In this document: positions 43,760 through 52,545 of the stretch, one piece after another | How positions within the stretch are numbered: position 1 is the first letter of the stretch | Layout of the letters: each line of letters starts with the position of its first letter | From: Bacteroidota bacterium | GTDB taxonomy: Bacteria; Bacteroidota; Bacteroidia; AKYH767-A; 2013-40CM-41-45 | Length of the DNA stretch: 64,000 nt | Reading direction: 5' to 3' | Assembly (NCBI GenBank): GCA_016708785.1 | Contig: JADJFC010000005.1 | Location: 1-64,000, forward strand | Program-made: the position numbers and the translations under genes | The notes under the pieces: model-generated | Told to the model about the DNA's origin: nothing | Seen by the model: only the letters and a program-made list of their open reading frames with translations | The model's database searches: none

Positions 43760-45397
43760 ATGATTGCAGCATCAAATATCTCATTACGTTACGGAAAGCG
43801 GGTTTTATTCGACGACGTTAACATTAAATTCATTCCCGGTAACTGTTACGGTGTAATAGGTGCCAATGGAGCCGGAAAATCGACTTTTTTGAAAATTTTG
43901 TCAGGAGAAATAGAACCGGCGACTGGCCAGATCTCCATTACTCCAGGCGAGCGAATGAGCGTTTTGAGTCAAAATCACTTCGAATTTGACGATAAAAAGG
44001 TAATCGATACTGTCCTGATCGGCAATAAAAAGCTGTGGGATGTTATGCATGAAAAAGATGCGCTTTATGCTAAAGAAGATTTCAGCGATGCCGATGGAAA
44101 TCGCGCAGCGGAATTGGAGCATATGTTCTCCGAAATGAATGGCTGGGATGCAGAAAGTAATGCTGCAAGTTTGTTGAGTAGCTTAGGTGTGAAAGAAGAA
44201 ATTCATCAGCAACTATTGGGCGAGTTGAGCGGTAAAGAAAAAGTTCGTGTTCTTTTAGCACAAGCACTTTTTGGTAATCCGGATATTCTTCTTTTAGATG
44301 AGCCAACGAATGACTTGGATGTTGATACAATTTCATGGTTGGAAAATTTCCTTGCCGATTTTCAAAATACAGTGATCGTTGTATCTCACGATCGTCACTT
44401 TTTAGATGCAGTGTGTACACACATCGCAGATATCGATTTCAATAAAATAAAACTTTATACCGGTAACTATACTTTCTGGTATGAATCAAGTCAGCTCGCT
44501 TTACGTCAGCGTTCTGATCAGAATAAAAAAGTGGAAGACAAACGTAAAGAGCTTCAGGATTTCGTTGAACGTTTCAGCGCGAATGCATCCAAGTCTCGTC
44601 AGGCAACTAGTCGTAAGAAATTATTGGAGAAGCTTGTGATTGATGACATCCAGGCATCAACTAGAAAATATCCCGGAATCATTTTCAAAGCAGAACGTGA
44701 TTGCGGTGATCAGATCTTATCTGTTGAGCATCTTTCAAAAAACACCAACGATGGACAAGTACTTTTCAATGACGTCTCTTTCACATTAAACAAAGGCGAT
44801 AAAGTTGCAGTGATCTCGAGAGATCATACTGCCATCTCAACTTTCTTCGAAATTCTGAATGGCGAAGACAAGCAAGCTGGTGGCGACTTCACATGGGGAA
44901 CAACGATCACTCGCTCATATTTACCGAATGACAATTCAAAATTCTTCAACGGTGATTTTAATCTGATCGACTGGCTTCGTCAGTATTCAAAAGACAAAGA
45001 CGAAACATATATCCGCGGATTTTTAGGCAAGATGCTTTTCAGCGGTGAAGAATCGTTGAAGATGTCGAATGTATTATCAGGAGGAGAAAAAGTTCGTTGC
45101 ATGGTATCAAGAATGATGTTGACCAATGCAAATTGTCTTATCCTCGATGAACCAACGAATCACTTAGATCTTGAATCAATCACAGCCTTCAACAATGCTT
45201 TGAAAGACTGGAAGCACGTTGCGCTTTTCACATCACATGATCACGAGTTCATGCACACTGTTGCAAATCGAATTATCGAATTGACACCAAACGGAATTAT
45301 CGATAAGTCGATGACGTATGATGAATACCTCGAAGACGAACGCGTGAAAGAGATGCGTGAGAAGTTGTACGAAGTGAATATGGTGAGTAGTAAGTAG
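43760..45397 (+). CDS. ABC-F family ATP-binding protein (YbiT/Uup-like)
   Basis: 545 residues with two nucleotide-binding domains and no membrane segment, as in ABC-F proteins that act at the ribosome. The first domain is complete: Walker A GANGAGKST (34-42), signature LSGKEKVRVL, Walker B DILLLDEPTNDLD. The charged linker KVEDKRKELQDFVERFSANASKSRQAT is typical. The second domain has signature LSGGEKVRC, Walker B NCLILDEPTNHLD and SHDHEF, but its Walker A position reads VAVISRDHTAISTF, without the Gly-rich loop and Lys. It may therefore bind nucleotide weakly there. Probable role: translation factor or ribosome protection; subgroup not certain. Confidence 0.92.
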   Translation: MIAASNISLRYGKRVLFDDVNIKFIPGNCYGVIGANGAGKSTFLKILSGEIEPATGQISITPGERMSVLSQNHFEFDDKKVIDTVLIGNKKLWDVMHEKDALYAKEDFSDADGNRAAELEHMFSEMNGWDAESNAASLLSSLGVKEEIHQQLLGELSGKEKVRVLLAQALFGNPDILLLDEPTNDLDVDTISWLENFLADFQNTVIVVSHDRHFLDAVCTHIADIDFNKIKLYTGNYTFWYESSQLALRQRSDQNKKVEDKRKELQDFVERFSANASKSRQATSRKKLLEKLVIDDIQASTRKYPGIIFKAERDCGDQILSVEHLSKNTNDGQVLFNDVSFTLNKGDKVAVISRDHTAISTFFEILNGEDKQAGGDFTWGTTITRSYLPNDNSKFFNGDFNLIDWLRQYSKDKDETYIRGFLGKMLFSGEESLKMSNVLSGGEKVRCMVSRMMLTNANCLILDEPTNHLDLESITAFNNALKDWKHVALFTSHDHEFMHTVANRIIELTPNGIIDKSMTYDEYLEDERVKEMREKLYEVNMVSSK

Positions 45398-45520
45398 TGA
45401 GTGGTAATTAGCACTGCACGTGTATGGTTAATGTGAAGTTAAATTTGCGGCCATAAAACTTGCTGACATTTAAAACTACGAAGAAATCGAACAATTAATT
45501 GTTAAGATAGAATTTCAAAA

Positions 45521-45549
45521 AGGGCTCCGAATTTCTGGGCCCTTTTTTT
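45521..45549 (+). terminator. Rho-independent terminator after the ABC-F gene
   Basis: AGGGCTC (45521-45527) pairs with GGGCCCT (45537-45543) with one G-T pair, a nine-base loop and a T-run to 45549. It lies about 125 bp after the ABC-F stop, in a gap with no gene. Confidence 0.8.
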
Positions 45550-45632
45550 ATTAAATTGCCCCAAAAATAGTTCGTACTTGGAATAACTTACGACCTGCTA
45601 CTTACCACTCACCAATTACTACTTACAAAAAT

Positions 45633-47411
45633 ATGCGCAACTATCTCCTAATTGCAACTGCAATCATTTCTTTGATCGCTTGTAACAGCAACAAACCCTC
45701 CACAATGGAAAATTCAAATGCAGCCTTTGACAGTCTCCTTCATGAATATTACGAAGACCGATTGAAGTTGTACCCGCTGGAAGCAACTGCAATTGCCGAT
45801 GAGCGATACAATGACCAATTGCCGGTGGACATCAGCGATTCGTATCGCGAGAAGTTGAAGACGTTTTATTCTTCATACGCTGAAAAATTTAAAACTATCG
45901 ATCGTGCGGCTTTAAGCGGACAATCGGTTCTAAGCTTCGACATCATGCAGTATGAAATGAAAATGCAATTGGAAGGATTAACTTTCCACGATAATTTGAT
46001 GCCGATAAATCAATTTTGGAGCATGCACATTTCTTTTCCGCTGCTTTGTTCCGGCTCAGGAAATCAGCCCTTCAAGACAGTGAAAAATTACGATGATTTT
46101 CTTGGGCGTATCCACGGATTTACTTCTTATGTTGATACAATGATCAGCAATATGAAGCGAGGGATGGAAATGGGAATCGTTCCACCGAGATCATTGATGG
46201 AAAAAGTTTTGCCGCAATTGACAGGCATCATTGTAAAAGATCCAATGCAAAGTGTATTTACAAGACCAATCAAAAAGATTCCGGAAAGTTTTTCAGCTGA
46301 AGATAAAAAGCGCTTGACTGATTTGTACACAACTGCTATCAATAATGAAATTGTCCCTTCTTATGACAAGTTGCATTCTTTTGTAAAGAATGAATATTTA
46401 CCAAAATGCAGAGCCACGTCAGGAATTTCTGAAGTGCCCGGAGGAAAAGAAGTGTATGCTTACTTAGCGAAATTTTGGACAACAACTAATCTGACTCCTG
46501 ATGAGATCTATGCAATTGGTGAAAAAGAAGTTGCAAGAATCAGAGGTGAAATGGAACGCATCAAAACAGAAACAGGATTCACAGGAACATTGAAAGAGTT
46601 TTTTCATTTCATTCATACCGATAAGCAGTTTATGCCTTTCAAGCAGGACAGTGATGTGATCAATGCATATCGTGCTATTGAAACAAAAATGCAACCTCAG
46701 TTGAAAAAACTTTTCAATTTAGTTCCGAAAGCAAAATTTGAAGTTCGTCAGACGGAAGCATTCAGAGAAGTATCTGCAAGTGCAGAATATAATCAGGCTG
46801 CACCTGATGGTTCTCGTCCTGGAATATTTTATGTGCCTGTACTAGATCCGACAAAGTTCAACAATGTGTCAATGGAAGATCTGTTTCTTCACGAGGCAAT
46901 TCCCGGCCATCATTATCAGACATCAATTCAGCAAGAGAATAAAGAGCTGCCGGATTTCCGTCGCTTCGGATGGTATGGAGCTTATGGCGAAGGCTGGGCT
47001 TTGTATACTGAATCATTAGGTAAAGAACTAGGATTGTACACTGATCCTTATCAATACTTCGGCGCATTGAGTGAAGAGATGCATCGTGCGCTTCGTCTTG
47101 TGCTTGATGTGGGAATTCATATGAAAGGGATGACGAGAGAACAAGCCATTGCCTATTCCCTCGACAATGAAACAGAAAGCGAAGCAGACATTACTGCGGA
47201 GGTAGAGCGGTACATGGCAATTCCGGGACAAGCATTAGCATATAAGATTGGTCAAATGAAAATTCTCGAATTACGTGCACGTGCAGAAAAAGAGCTCGGA
47301 TCAAAATTCAACATCCAGGCATTTCATGATGAAGTGTTGATCAATGGCTGTTTGCCGTTAGAAATTTTTGAAAAAGAAGTTGATCGGTGGATAAAGGCGG
47401 GTGGTAATTAA
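45633..47411 (+). CDS. DUF885 family lipoprotein (putative metallopeptidase)
   Basis: 592 residues. The N-terminus MRNYLLIATAIISLIACNSN has a lipobox (LIAC), so it should be a lipid-anchored envelope protein. The body is mostly helical and carries the DUF885 hallmark LFLHEAIPGHHYQ, in which the HExxxH-like His/Glu set resembles a zinc site, then GWYGAYGEGWALYTESLGKELGL and the helix with Glu near DNETESEADITAEVERYM that could give further ligands. Length agrees with the family (about 550-620). A peptidase role is inferred from fold; the substrate is unknown. Convergent with the aldo/keto reductase. Confidence 0.9.
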   Translation: MRNYLLIATAIISLIACNSNKPSTMENSNAAFDSLLHEYYEDRLKLYPLEATAIADERYNDQLPVDISDSYREKLKTFYSSYAEKFKTIDRAALSGQSVLSFDIMQYEMKMQLEGLTFHDNLMPINQFWSMHISFPLLCSGSGNQPFKTVKNYDDFLGRIHGFTSYVDTMISNMKRGMEMGIVPPRSLMEKVLPQLTGIIVKDPMQSVFTRPIKKIPESFSAEDKKRLTDLYTTAINNEIVPSYDKLHSFVKNEYLPKCRATSGISEVPGGKEVYAYLAKFWTTTNLTPDEIYAIGEKEVARIRGEMERIKTETGFTGTLKEFFHFIHTDKQFMPFKQDSDVINAYRAIETKMQPQLKKLFNLVPKAKFEVRQTEAFREVSASAEYNQAAPDGSRPGIFYVPVLDPTKFNNVSMEDLFLHEAIPGHHYQTSIQQENKELPDFRRFGWYGAYGEGWALYTESLGKELGLYTDPYQYFGALSEEMHRALRLVLDVGIHMKGMTREQAIAYSLDNETESEADITAEVERYMAIPGQALAYKIGQMKILELRARAEKELGSKFNIQAFHDEVLINGCLPLEIFEKEVDRWIKAGGN

Positions 47412-47415
47412 TATT

Positions 47416-47499
47416 TAATTCCTATGTGTGCTATGTGTGCTACGTGTCTATGTGGTTAAAAAATTCACCACATAGACACATAGCAACACATAGGAATTA
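47416..47499. repeat. Hairpin between convergent genes (CTATGTGT words)
   Basis: Left arm 47416-47455 and right arm 47468-47499 pair apart from one extra nine-base word (GCTACGTGT) in the left arm. It spans the gap between the DUF885 stop and the aldo/keto reductase stop (minus), so it probably ends transcription from both sides. Confidence 0.8.
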
Positions 47500-47507
47500 G
47501 TGAAGAA

Positions 47508-47975
47508 TTAGAACTCGGCCAATACTGGTTTTGTCCCCCAAACCTCATCCACTTCATTCATGATCTCCTGAGTAAGCAAAGGAAGCACATCTAGAGCCTT
47601 TAAATTTTCCTGAAGCTGAGATGTTTTCGATGCTCCGAGAATAACAGTACTTACATTCGGATTTTTCAGACACCATGCAATACCAAAGAGTGGGAGAGTG
47701 GTGTTAATTTTATCAGCTATAGCTTTTGTTTTGTCGACACGCTTCAAGTTTTCTTCCAAAAGCAATTTATCTTTCAGCCAATCCATTCCTTCAATATTCA
47801 AACGTGTGTCATTCGGTTTTGATCCCGAATATTTTCCGGTTAAAATTCCTGATGCAAGTGGCGACCAGATCGTAGTTCCAATTCCATGATGTTTAAAAAG
47901 ATGCAAATATTCTTTTTCCATCTTTTCTCGTGTGAGCATGTTGTATTGTGGTTGCTCCATTACCGGTGCGATCAA
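47508..47975 (-). CDS. Aldo/keto reductase, C-terminal fragment
   Basis: 155 residues forming the second half of a (beta/alpha)8 aldo/keto reductase: APVMEQPQYNMLTREKME, TTIWSPLASGILTGKY and the NADPH-binding end VSTVILGASKTSQLQEN. It is joined to the part at 47972-48496 by adding one base to the T6 run 47980-47985 (A6 on the coding strand), which gives VAEKNHLIAPVMEQPQYN. It has no independent start of family type. Confidence 0.85.
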   Translation of the reverse strand: MIAPVMEQPQYNMLTREKMEKEYLHLFKHHGIGTTIWSPLASGILTGKYSGSKPNDTRLNIEGMDWLKDKLLLEENLKRVDKTKAIADKINTTLPLFGIAWCLKNPNVSTVILGASKTSQLQENLKALDVLPLLTQEIMNEVDEVWGTKPVLAEF

Positions 47976-48496
47976 ATGATTTTTTCTGCAACTAAAATTG
48001 CTTCCATAATTTCACTTGCGCTCCATTCAGAAGTTCCCCAATAAAGAATTTTTCCTTGTTGGATAAGAGTATTCATTGCCCAAACAGTTTCTTCGATTGG
48101 AGTATTTTTATCGGGGCGGTGACAGAAAAAAAGATCGATGTAATCTACTTGCAAACGCTTCATCGCACCATGACATCCTTCAACAACATGCTTTCTCGAT
48201 AAACCTTTTTGATTTGGCTTTGCATCTTTTCCTTCAGTTCCGAAAAACACTTTGCTTGAAACTACATACGACGATCGATCCCAATTTTTCTTTTTCAGGA
48301 TCTCGCCCATCACAATTTCAGATTGCCCGCGGGCATAGATCTCAGCATTGTCGAAAAAATTAATTCCGGCATCATATGCTATCGACATTAATTCGTCAGC
48401 TATATTATTTTCAATCTGTTTTCCGAAAGTTAGCCATGAGCCTAATGAAAGGGCGCTTAGTTTGAGACCTGATTTTCCGAGTCGTCTGTATTCCAT
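47972..48496 (-). CDS. Aldo/keto reductase (KCNAB/YghZ-like), N-terminal fragment
   Basis: Start at ATG 48496, where MEYRRLGKSGLKLSALSLGS opens exactly as in the voltage-gated-K-channel-beta/YghZ-like branch; the frame is open upstream but without similarity. The catalytic tetrad can be seen: Asp and Tyr in FFDNAEIYARGQSE, Lys in VSSKVFFG and His in IDLFFCHRPD. It reduces aldehydes or ketones with NADPH in the cytoplasm. The frame breaks near 47980, with the rest in the next fragment. TACCTTTA (48512-48519 reversed) is a possible promoter box; the gene at 48594 is divergent. Confidence 0.88.
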   Translation of the reverse strand: MEYRRLGKSGLKLSALSLGSWLTFGKQIENNIADELMSIAYDAGINFFDNAEIYARGQSEIVMGEILKKKNWDRSSYVVSSKVFFGTEGKDAKPNQKGLSRKHVVEGCHGAMKRLQVDYIDLFFCHRPDKNTPIEETVWAMNTLIQQGKILYWGTSEWSASEIMEAILVAEKII

Positions 48497-48593
48497 TTTA
48501 TTGTTTTTTTGTAAAGGTAGGTTGAAAACAATGATTTTTTTATGTCTCGGAATATTAAAATTAATGTATCTTGTCTTCACAAATATCCACACT

Positions 48594-49298
48594 ATGAAAA
48601 AACTTGTACTTAGCATTTTTATGATTTCAGCTTTAGCTGTAAACGCACAGGAAAATATAATAAAATTGAATCTATTGGGTTTGGCGCTCGGTAATATTGG
48701 AGTTCAATATGAAAGGACATTAGGAGAGCATTCTTCTTTGGCGATGGGTATTTCATATCTTCCTTCAAGGTCTTTACCTGATTTTGTTATTGATGAAGAC
48801 TCAACGACTAGTTTAAAATCGATGTCATTCTCCGGCTGGACATTCACTCCGGAATACAGATATTATTTTTCAGGCAAAGCGCCGCAAGGATTTTATGTCG
48901 CTCCATATTTTAGGTATTCAACTTTTATAGTCGATAAAGTAGATATTTCATATACTTCCACTACAACAAACCAGGAAGTAAAGGTTCCTGCCGATGGTTC
49001 ATACAAAGCGACTACTGTTGGATTGATGTTAGGTTCACAATGGTTACTTGGTGAGCATATGACTTTGGACTGGTGGATACTTGGAGTTGGATTTGGTTCT
49101 CAAGAAGCTGAGATTACTGCACTTGGTGATTTTTCTCAGATCGATATTCAGGATATCAAAAATGAACTTGCTGACATCGATGAAGAAATTCCCGGATCAA
49201 TGGATTATACTGTGACTTCAAACAGTGTAAACATTAAATATGACCCTGAGATGCCGGGATTCAGAGGGTTTGGATTGTGTTTAGGATATAAGTTTTGA
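48594..49298 (+). CDS. Outer-membrane beta-barrel-like protein
   Basis: 234 residues from ATG 48594: signal peptide MKKLVLSIFMISALAVNAQ, then alternating strands such as NLLGLALGNIGVQYERTLG, SSLAMGISYL, FTPEYRYYFS and GFYVAPYFRYS, and a final strand RGFGLCLGYKF ending in Phe, as barrels do. It resembles DUF3575-type or generic small outer-membrane proteins of Bacteroidota. The upstream open frame is discarded because it has no signal or family features. Function not known. The GNAT gene converges and its stop is one base after this stop. Confidence 0.8.
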   Translation: MKKLVLSIFMISALAVNAQENIIKLNLLGLALGNIGVQYERTLGEHSSLAMGISYLPSRSLPDFVIDEDSTTSLKSMSFSGWTFTPEYRYYFSGKAPQGFYVAPYFRYSTFIVDKVDISYTSTTTNQEVKVPADGSYKATTVGLMLGSQWLLGEHMTLDWWILGVGFGSQEAEITALGDFSQIDIQDIKNELADIDEEIPGSMDYTVTSNSVNIKYDPEMPGFRGFGLCLGYKF

Positions 49299-49299
49299 A

Positions 49300-49803
49300 T
49301 TATTTCAAAGGAAGATCGTAACGATAAGAAGCCAGCTCCTCCCCATCTACAGGGATAAATTTTTCAAATCGAAATCCCAGTCGCTCAAGCAATTTTATTG
49401 ATGAAGAATTGCTTGGTACTGTGATTGCCATGAGAACAGAGTGAATAGCAATTTTAGAAAGTTCATTTATAACAGCATTGGTTGCTTCAAAAGCATATCC
49501 TTTTCCCATATATTCCGGAAGAAAAGCAAATCCGATATCATGATGAGGAAGATAATCGCGCTTGATTAACGTGATCACACCAATAGGAATGGAGTTAGGT
49601 TTCAATTTCACCGTCCAATAAGCTACATTTTCGTTATGTAAAATCCTGTTGATATATTCCAAAGCATATTCCGGCGATCTTACATTTCTTTCGCCAATAA
49701 ATTTCAACCATCCGGGAGTGTTCACTAATTTATAAATGAATTCATTGTCCTTGAGTGTCAATGGGTCTATTGAAAGATAATTGGTTTCGAAATGGAGGGG
49801 CAT
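49300..49803 (-). CDS. GNAT family N-acetyltransferase (RimJ/RimL-like)
   Basis: 167 residues. The opening MPLHFETNYLSIDPLTLKDN and the core IGVITLIKRDYLPHHDIGFAFLPEYMGKGYAFEATNAVI match the acetyltransf_3 group; the acetyl-CoA loop is PEYMGKGYA, followed by SSIKLLERLGFRFE. It transfers an acetyl group to an amine, possibly an N-terminus, small molecule or antibiotic; the target is unknown. Three more genes lie just upstream on the same strand with short gaps (DUF1801, DUF523, HhH-DUF1801), so a common transcript is possible. Confidence 0.9.
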   Translation of the reverse strand: MPLHFETNYLSIDPLTLKDNEFIYKLVNTPGWLKFIGERNVRSPEYALEYINRILHNENVAYWTVKLKPNSIPIGVITLIKRDYLPHHDIGFAFLPEYMGKGYAFEATNAVINELSKIAIHSVLMAITVPSNSSSIKLLERLGFRFEKFIPVDGEELASYRYDLPLK

Positions 49804-49806
49804 TCT

Positions 49807-50253
49807 TTATTTTAAATTTGATTCGTATAATTTGATCCACTTATCAACGGTGATTTTTTTTGCAAGCTCTCCTATCAATTTGTAAGGTATTTGATCGATC
49901 TTCTTGAAGCGAATACAACTTTTTCCCATGTCAGGTTTAGTCTTCGAGTATTTAGAATATTCTTTCGTGAACCATTCTAATAATTTTGGATCTCCATAAA
50001 TTCCCATATGATACACGGCAATAAAATTCTTTTGAGAGGCAATGCTCATAAATGGAAGCGGTAGTGATGGATCGCAGTGATACCCATTTGGATATTTGGA
50101 ATGTGGAACAACATATCCTATCATGCCATAGCTTATCACTTCTGAAAACCCTTTTGGCAAATTATCCAGGATTGTTTTTCTTAACACTTCCATTGCCGAT
50201 TTTCTGTCAGCCGGCAATTTATTTATATACTCATCAATAGGACTATTTTTCAT
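49807..50253 (-). CDS. DUF1801 domain protein (YdhG-like)
   Basis: 148 residues from ATG 50253 (MKNSPIDEYINKLPADRK), chosen because the DUF1801 domain starts there and because starts further upstream would overlap the DUF523 gene. Visible family blocks: AMEVLRKTILDNLPKGFSE, ISYGMIGYVVP, FIAVYHMGIYG and KSCIRFKKIDQIP. The fold is related to iron-frataxin-like/YdhG proteins; biochemical function is unknown. A second DUF1801 copy lies two genes upstream as part of a fusion, so two paralogues sit in one cluster. Confidence 0.85.
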   Translation of the reverse strand: MKNSPIDEYINKLPADRKSAMEVLRKTILDNLPKGFSEVISYGMIGYVVPHSKYPNGYHCDPSLPLPFMSIASQKNFIAVYHMGIYGDPKLLEWFTKEYSKYSKTKPDMGKSCIRFKKIDQIPYKLIGELAKKITVDKWIKLYESNLK

Positions 50254-50290
50254 TTCGAAGAATAATTGTTTTTGAAAATGTGGAGAGCGG

Positions 50291-50923
50291 TTATAATTTT
50301 TTATCGGTATTGAAATATTCCTTATGCCAATCACTTTCATGATGGTCCTTAAGTTTAGCATCTGCTATATATCCGTGATCAATTTTTGTCATTAAGATTT
50401 CAAGCGAAGCGTAATCTCTCTGGCTAATTACTTTAATTCCATTTCTAATAAGTTGCGCGCCGCAAACACCGGCGCCTATTTGATGTACTTTATTTTCACC
50501 GAATCTGTTTCCTGAATAAATTACCTGACTACCACATGCAGCACTTACGTCCATCATAATTGCAAGTTCTACATTTTCCTGAATAGCGAAAGCAAGCATT
50601 TTCTCTGAAGCGTTTATCATTCCTTTTGTCCAGTCTTTTCCGCTTTCTGTCAGCACTTTTGCTCTGCCTTCAAGGACATCAATGCCCGTTCCGCCATGAA
50701 TATCGCACATTTCCCGTGGTGTTCCGAATGAAAATTCTTCCGGACAAAAGCGAGAAATTCTGACAGTATCATATTTTAGAATTCTGGCTGAAGCCGGATA
50801 GTCACCATAAGATGTCCCGTCATAACCACACGCTAATCCGGTAAGACATGCGCTCATAAGAATTCTTAGTGGATTTTCTTTTGATGGGACTCTAAGGTTC
50901 TTTATGTAATTTATGTCTGTCAT
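50291..50923 (-). CDS. DUF523 family protein
   Basis: 210 residues. It has the family's opening RILMSACLTGLACGYDG with two Cys, then RFCPEEFSFGTPREMCDIHGG and the third block MMDVSAACGSQVIYSGNRF. The conserved Cys positions suggest metal or Fe-S binding, but no function is established. There is a C-terminal extension after the domain (about residue 165 on). It lies between the DUF1801 gene and the HhH-DUF1801 fusion on the same strand. Confidence 0.9.
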   Translation of the reverse strand: MTDINYIKNLRVPSKENPLRILMSACLTGLACGYDGTSYGDYPASARILKYDTVRISRFCPEEFSFGTPREMCDIHGGTGIDVLEGRAKVLTESGKDWTKGMINASEKMLAFAIQENVELAIMMDVSAACGSQVIYSGNRFGENKVHQIGAGVCGAQLIRNGIKVISQRDYASLEILMTKIDHGYIADAKLKDHHESDWHKEYFNTDKKL

Positions 50924-50954
50924 TGTTATAAATAATTATTTAGAAAAGTAAAAA

Positions 50955-51704
50955 TTAAGTAGATAATTTCAACCAGGACTTAATTACATTTTGCAATTTC
51001 TTTTGCTTTAATTTTACATCTTCTGAACTATAGAAGTGAGCAAGTCTTCTTCCATCACTGTAGTCGCCTTCCAGCAAACCTGATTTGTCATTGACTCTAG
51101 CTCCACTCGGGAAGATTAAGCGGATACAATCTTTTTGGTAGAAATTAGAAACTATAATATATCTTTGATATTCTTTTGGATCGAAATTCTCCATTTCGCC
51201 GGTATATAAAAAGGTTGGAGCATTCCATTTTATTTCTTCTCCAACAGAACGATGAGTGCTTAGGATAATTTTTCTAAGCTCTTCAATTACATTTTTCAAA
51301 GGATGCTTTAGTTTTTTCATGAAAGCATCCACCTTATCAGTTTCCGAAGGTTTTGTACTGCTTTCAGATTTTGTTTTCACTATTTGCGTTTTAATAGCCT
51401 TCTTTGTTTTTTCTTTTTTGAAAGTAAGTCCTTCTTTTTTTAGGGCGCTTTGTAATTTGGAAATTGCATTTGGCCCCATACCATGCAAATTTTTAATTTC
51501 AATTTCACTAAATCCGGAAAGCTTTTTTAATGAGGAAATATTTTTACTTTCTAATGCGCGTCGAGCCGGTGCTGATATTGTCGAAAGAAAGCCGTCCTTA
51601 GGTTTCTTTTCGAGAGCACATTTAGGACAAGTTGGGCAATCCGATGATTTGTAAAATTTGTGTCCTTTACTGCAGACTTTAAGAGTTTTCTTAATCGGTG
51701 GCAT
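50955..51704 (-). CDS. Zinc-ribbon / helix-hairpin-helix / DUF1801 fusion protein
   Basis: 249 residues in three parts. Residues 1-33 hold a Cys-rich segment (VCSKGHKFYKSSDCPTCPKC) that could bind zinc. Residues about 40-95 read FLSTISAPARRALESKNISS and LHGMGPNAISKLQSALKKEG, a helix-hairpin-helix like the RNA polymerase alpha C-terminal domain. After a Lys-rich linker, residues 125-249 are a DUF1801 domain (HPLKNVIEELRKIILSTH, EEIKWNAPTFLYTGE, IRLIFPSGA). DNA or RNA contact through the HhH part is inferred. It heads the cluster DUF523, DUF1801, GNAT. Confidence 0.82.
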   Translation of the reverse strand: MPPIKKTLKVCSKGHKFYKSSDCPTCPKCALEKKPKDGFLSTISAPARRALESKNISSLKKLSGFSEIEIKNLHGMGPNAISKLQSALKKEGLTFKKEKTKKAIKTQIVKTKSESSTKPSETDKVDAFMKKLKHPLKNVIEELRKIILSTHRSVGEEIKWNAPTFLYTGEMENFDPKEYQRYIIVSNFYQKDCIRLIFPSGARVNDKSGLLEGDYSDGRRLAHFYSSEDVKLKQKKLQNVIKSWLKLST

Positions 51705-51875
51705 ACAGACTATTTATATTTTAATATGTATTTTTTGATCAATTGTAAATATAAAGAAAATATGCAAAAACCAAATCTTAAAGTTTAACATTGGCCTTGA
51801 ATGGAAATATTTGCAGCAAGTGAATTGTATTTTTTAATACTATTGCAAAGGTAATTAGTTATAAATCCAAAGAAA

Positions 51876-52451
51876 ATGGAAACAAATAATCGCAGATTAA
51901 TTGTGTTTAATCAGGTGACCTTAGATGGATATTTTACAGGCGAAAACGATGACATTAGCTGGGCCCATCATAGTCCGGGTGATGTTGAATGGAATACATT
52001 TGTCAGCGGAAATATGACCGGCGAAGGAGTGCTTGTTTTTGGTCGAAAGACCTATGAAATGATGGCCGGATTCTGGCCTAGTCCAATGGCCAAAGAATAT
52101 GATCCAATAATGGCTAAACAAATGAATGAGTTTGAGAAAGTGGTTTTTTCAAGGACACTCAGCAATGCTACCTGGAATAACACAAGACTTATCAAAGGAG
52201 ATCTTGTCGAAGAAATTAAAAAACTTAAAAAGGAAGAAGGGCGAGATCTGGTAATACTTGGGAGTGGCAGTATTGTAAATCAATTGGTGCAAGTCGGACT
52301 GATCGATGAAATTCAAATCGTCTTGTTCCCGGTTGCTATTGGTAAAGGGAGAACCATGTTCAATGATATTTCAAAACCGCTTAATTTTAAAACCAAGTCT
52401 TGCAGATCATTTAAAAATGGCAATATTTTTATTTGTTACGAAAACGCTTGA
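51876..52451 (+). CDS. Dihydrofolate reductase family protein (RibD C-terminal-like)
   Basis: 191 residues. LIVFNQVTLDGYFTGENDDI, GVLVFGRKTYEMMAGFWP and VILGSGSIVNQLVQVGLIDEIQIVLFPVAIGKGR are the hallmark blocks of the RibD_C/YwjB-like reductases, an NADPH-binding fold shared with dihydrofolate reductase. Stand-alone members are common and their substrates mostly unknown; no riboflavin genes are adjacent. Divergent from the HhH-DUF1801 gene. Confidence 0.9.
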   Translation: METNNRRLIVFNQVTLDGYFTGENDDISWAHHSPGDVEWNTFVSGNMTGEGVLVFGRKTYEMMAGFWPSPMAKEYDPIMAKQMNEFEKVVFSRTLSNATWNNTRLIKGDLVEEIKKLKKEEGRDLVILGSGSIVNQLVQVGLIDEIQIVLFPVAIGKGRTMFNDISKPLNFKTKSCRSFKNGNIFICYENA

Positions 52452-52468
52452 CGTGTATTTCAATAAGA

Positions 52469-52509
52469 AATCCCCTGTGCCGATAACAACTATTTCGCCG
52501 CAGGGGATT
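52469..52509. terminator. Stem-loop between convergent genes
   Basis: AATCCCCTG (52469-52477) pairs exactly with CAGGGGATT (52501-52509). It lies between the reductase stop and the multicopper oxidase stop (minus) with AT-rich flanks on both sides, so it could serve both directions. Confidence 0.7.
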
Positions 52510-52545
52510 CATTTTCTCAAATTATTGTGAAAAACAATTCTTGAA

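Noticed and set aside
48348..48593. Upstream extension of the outer-membrane protein
   Set aside because: It would hide the clear signal peptide at 48594 and overlaps the reductase on the other strand.
48497..48616. Upstream extension of the aldo/keto reductase
   Set aside because: The 40 extra residues have no similarity to the family, whose conserved start MEYRRLGKSGL is at 48496.
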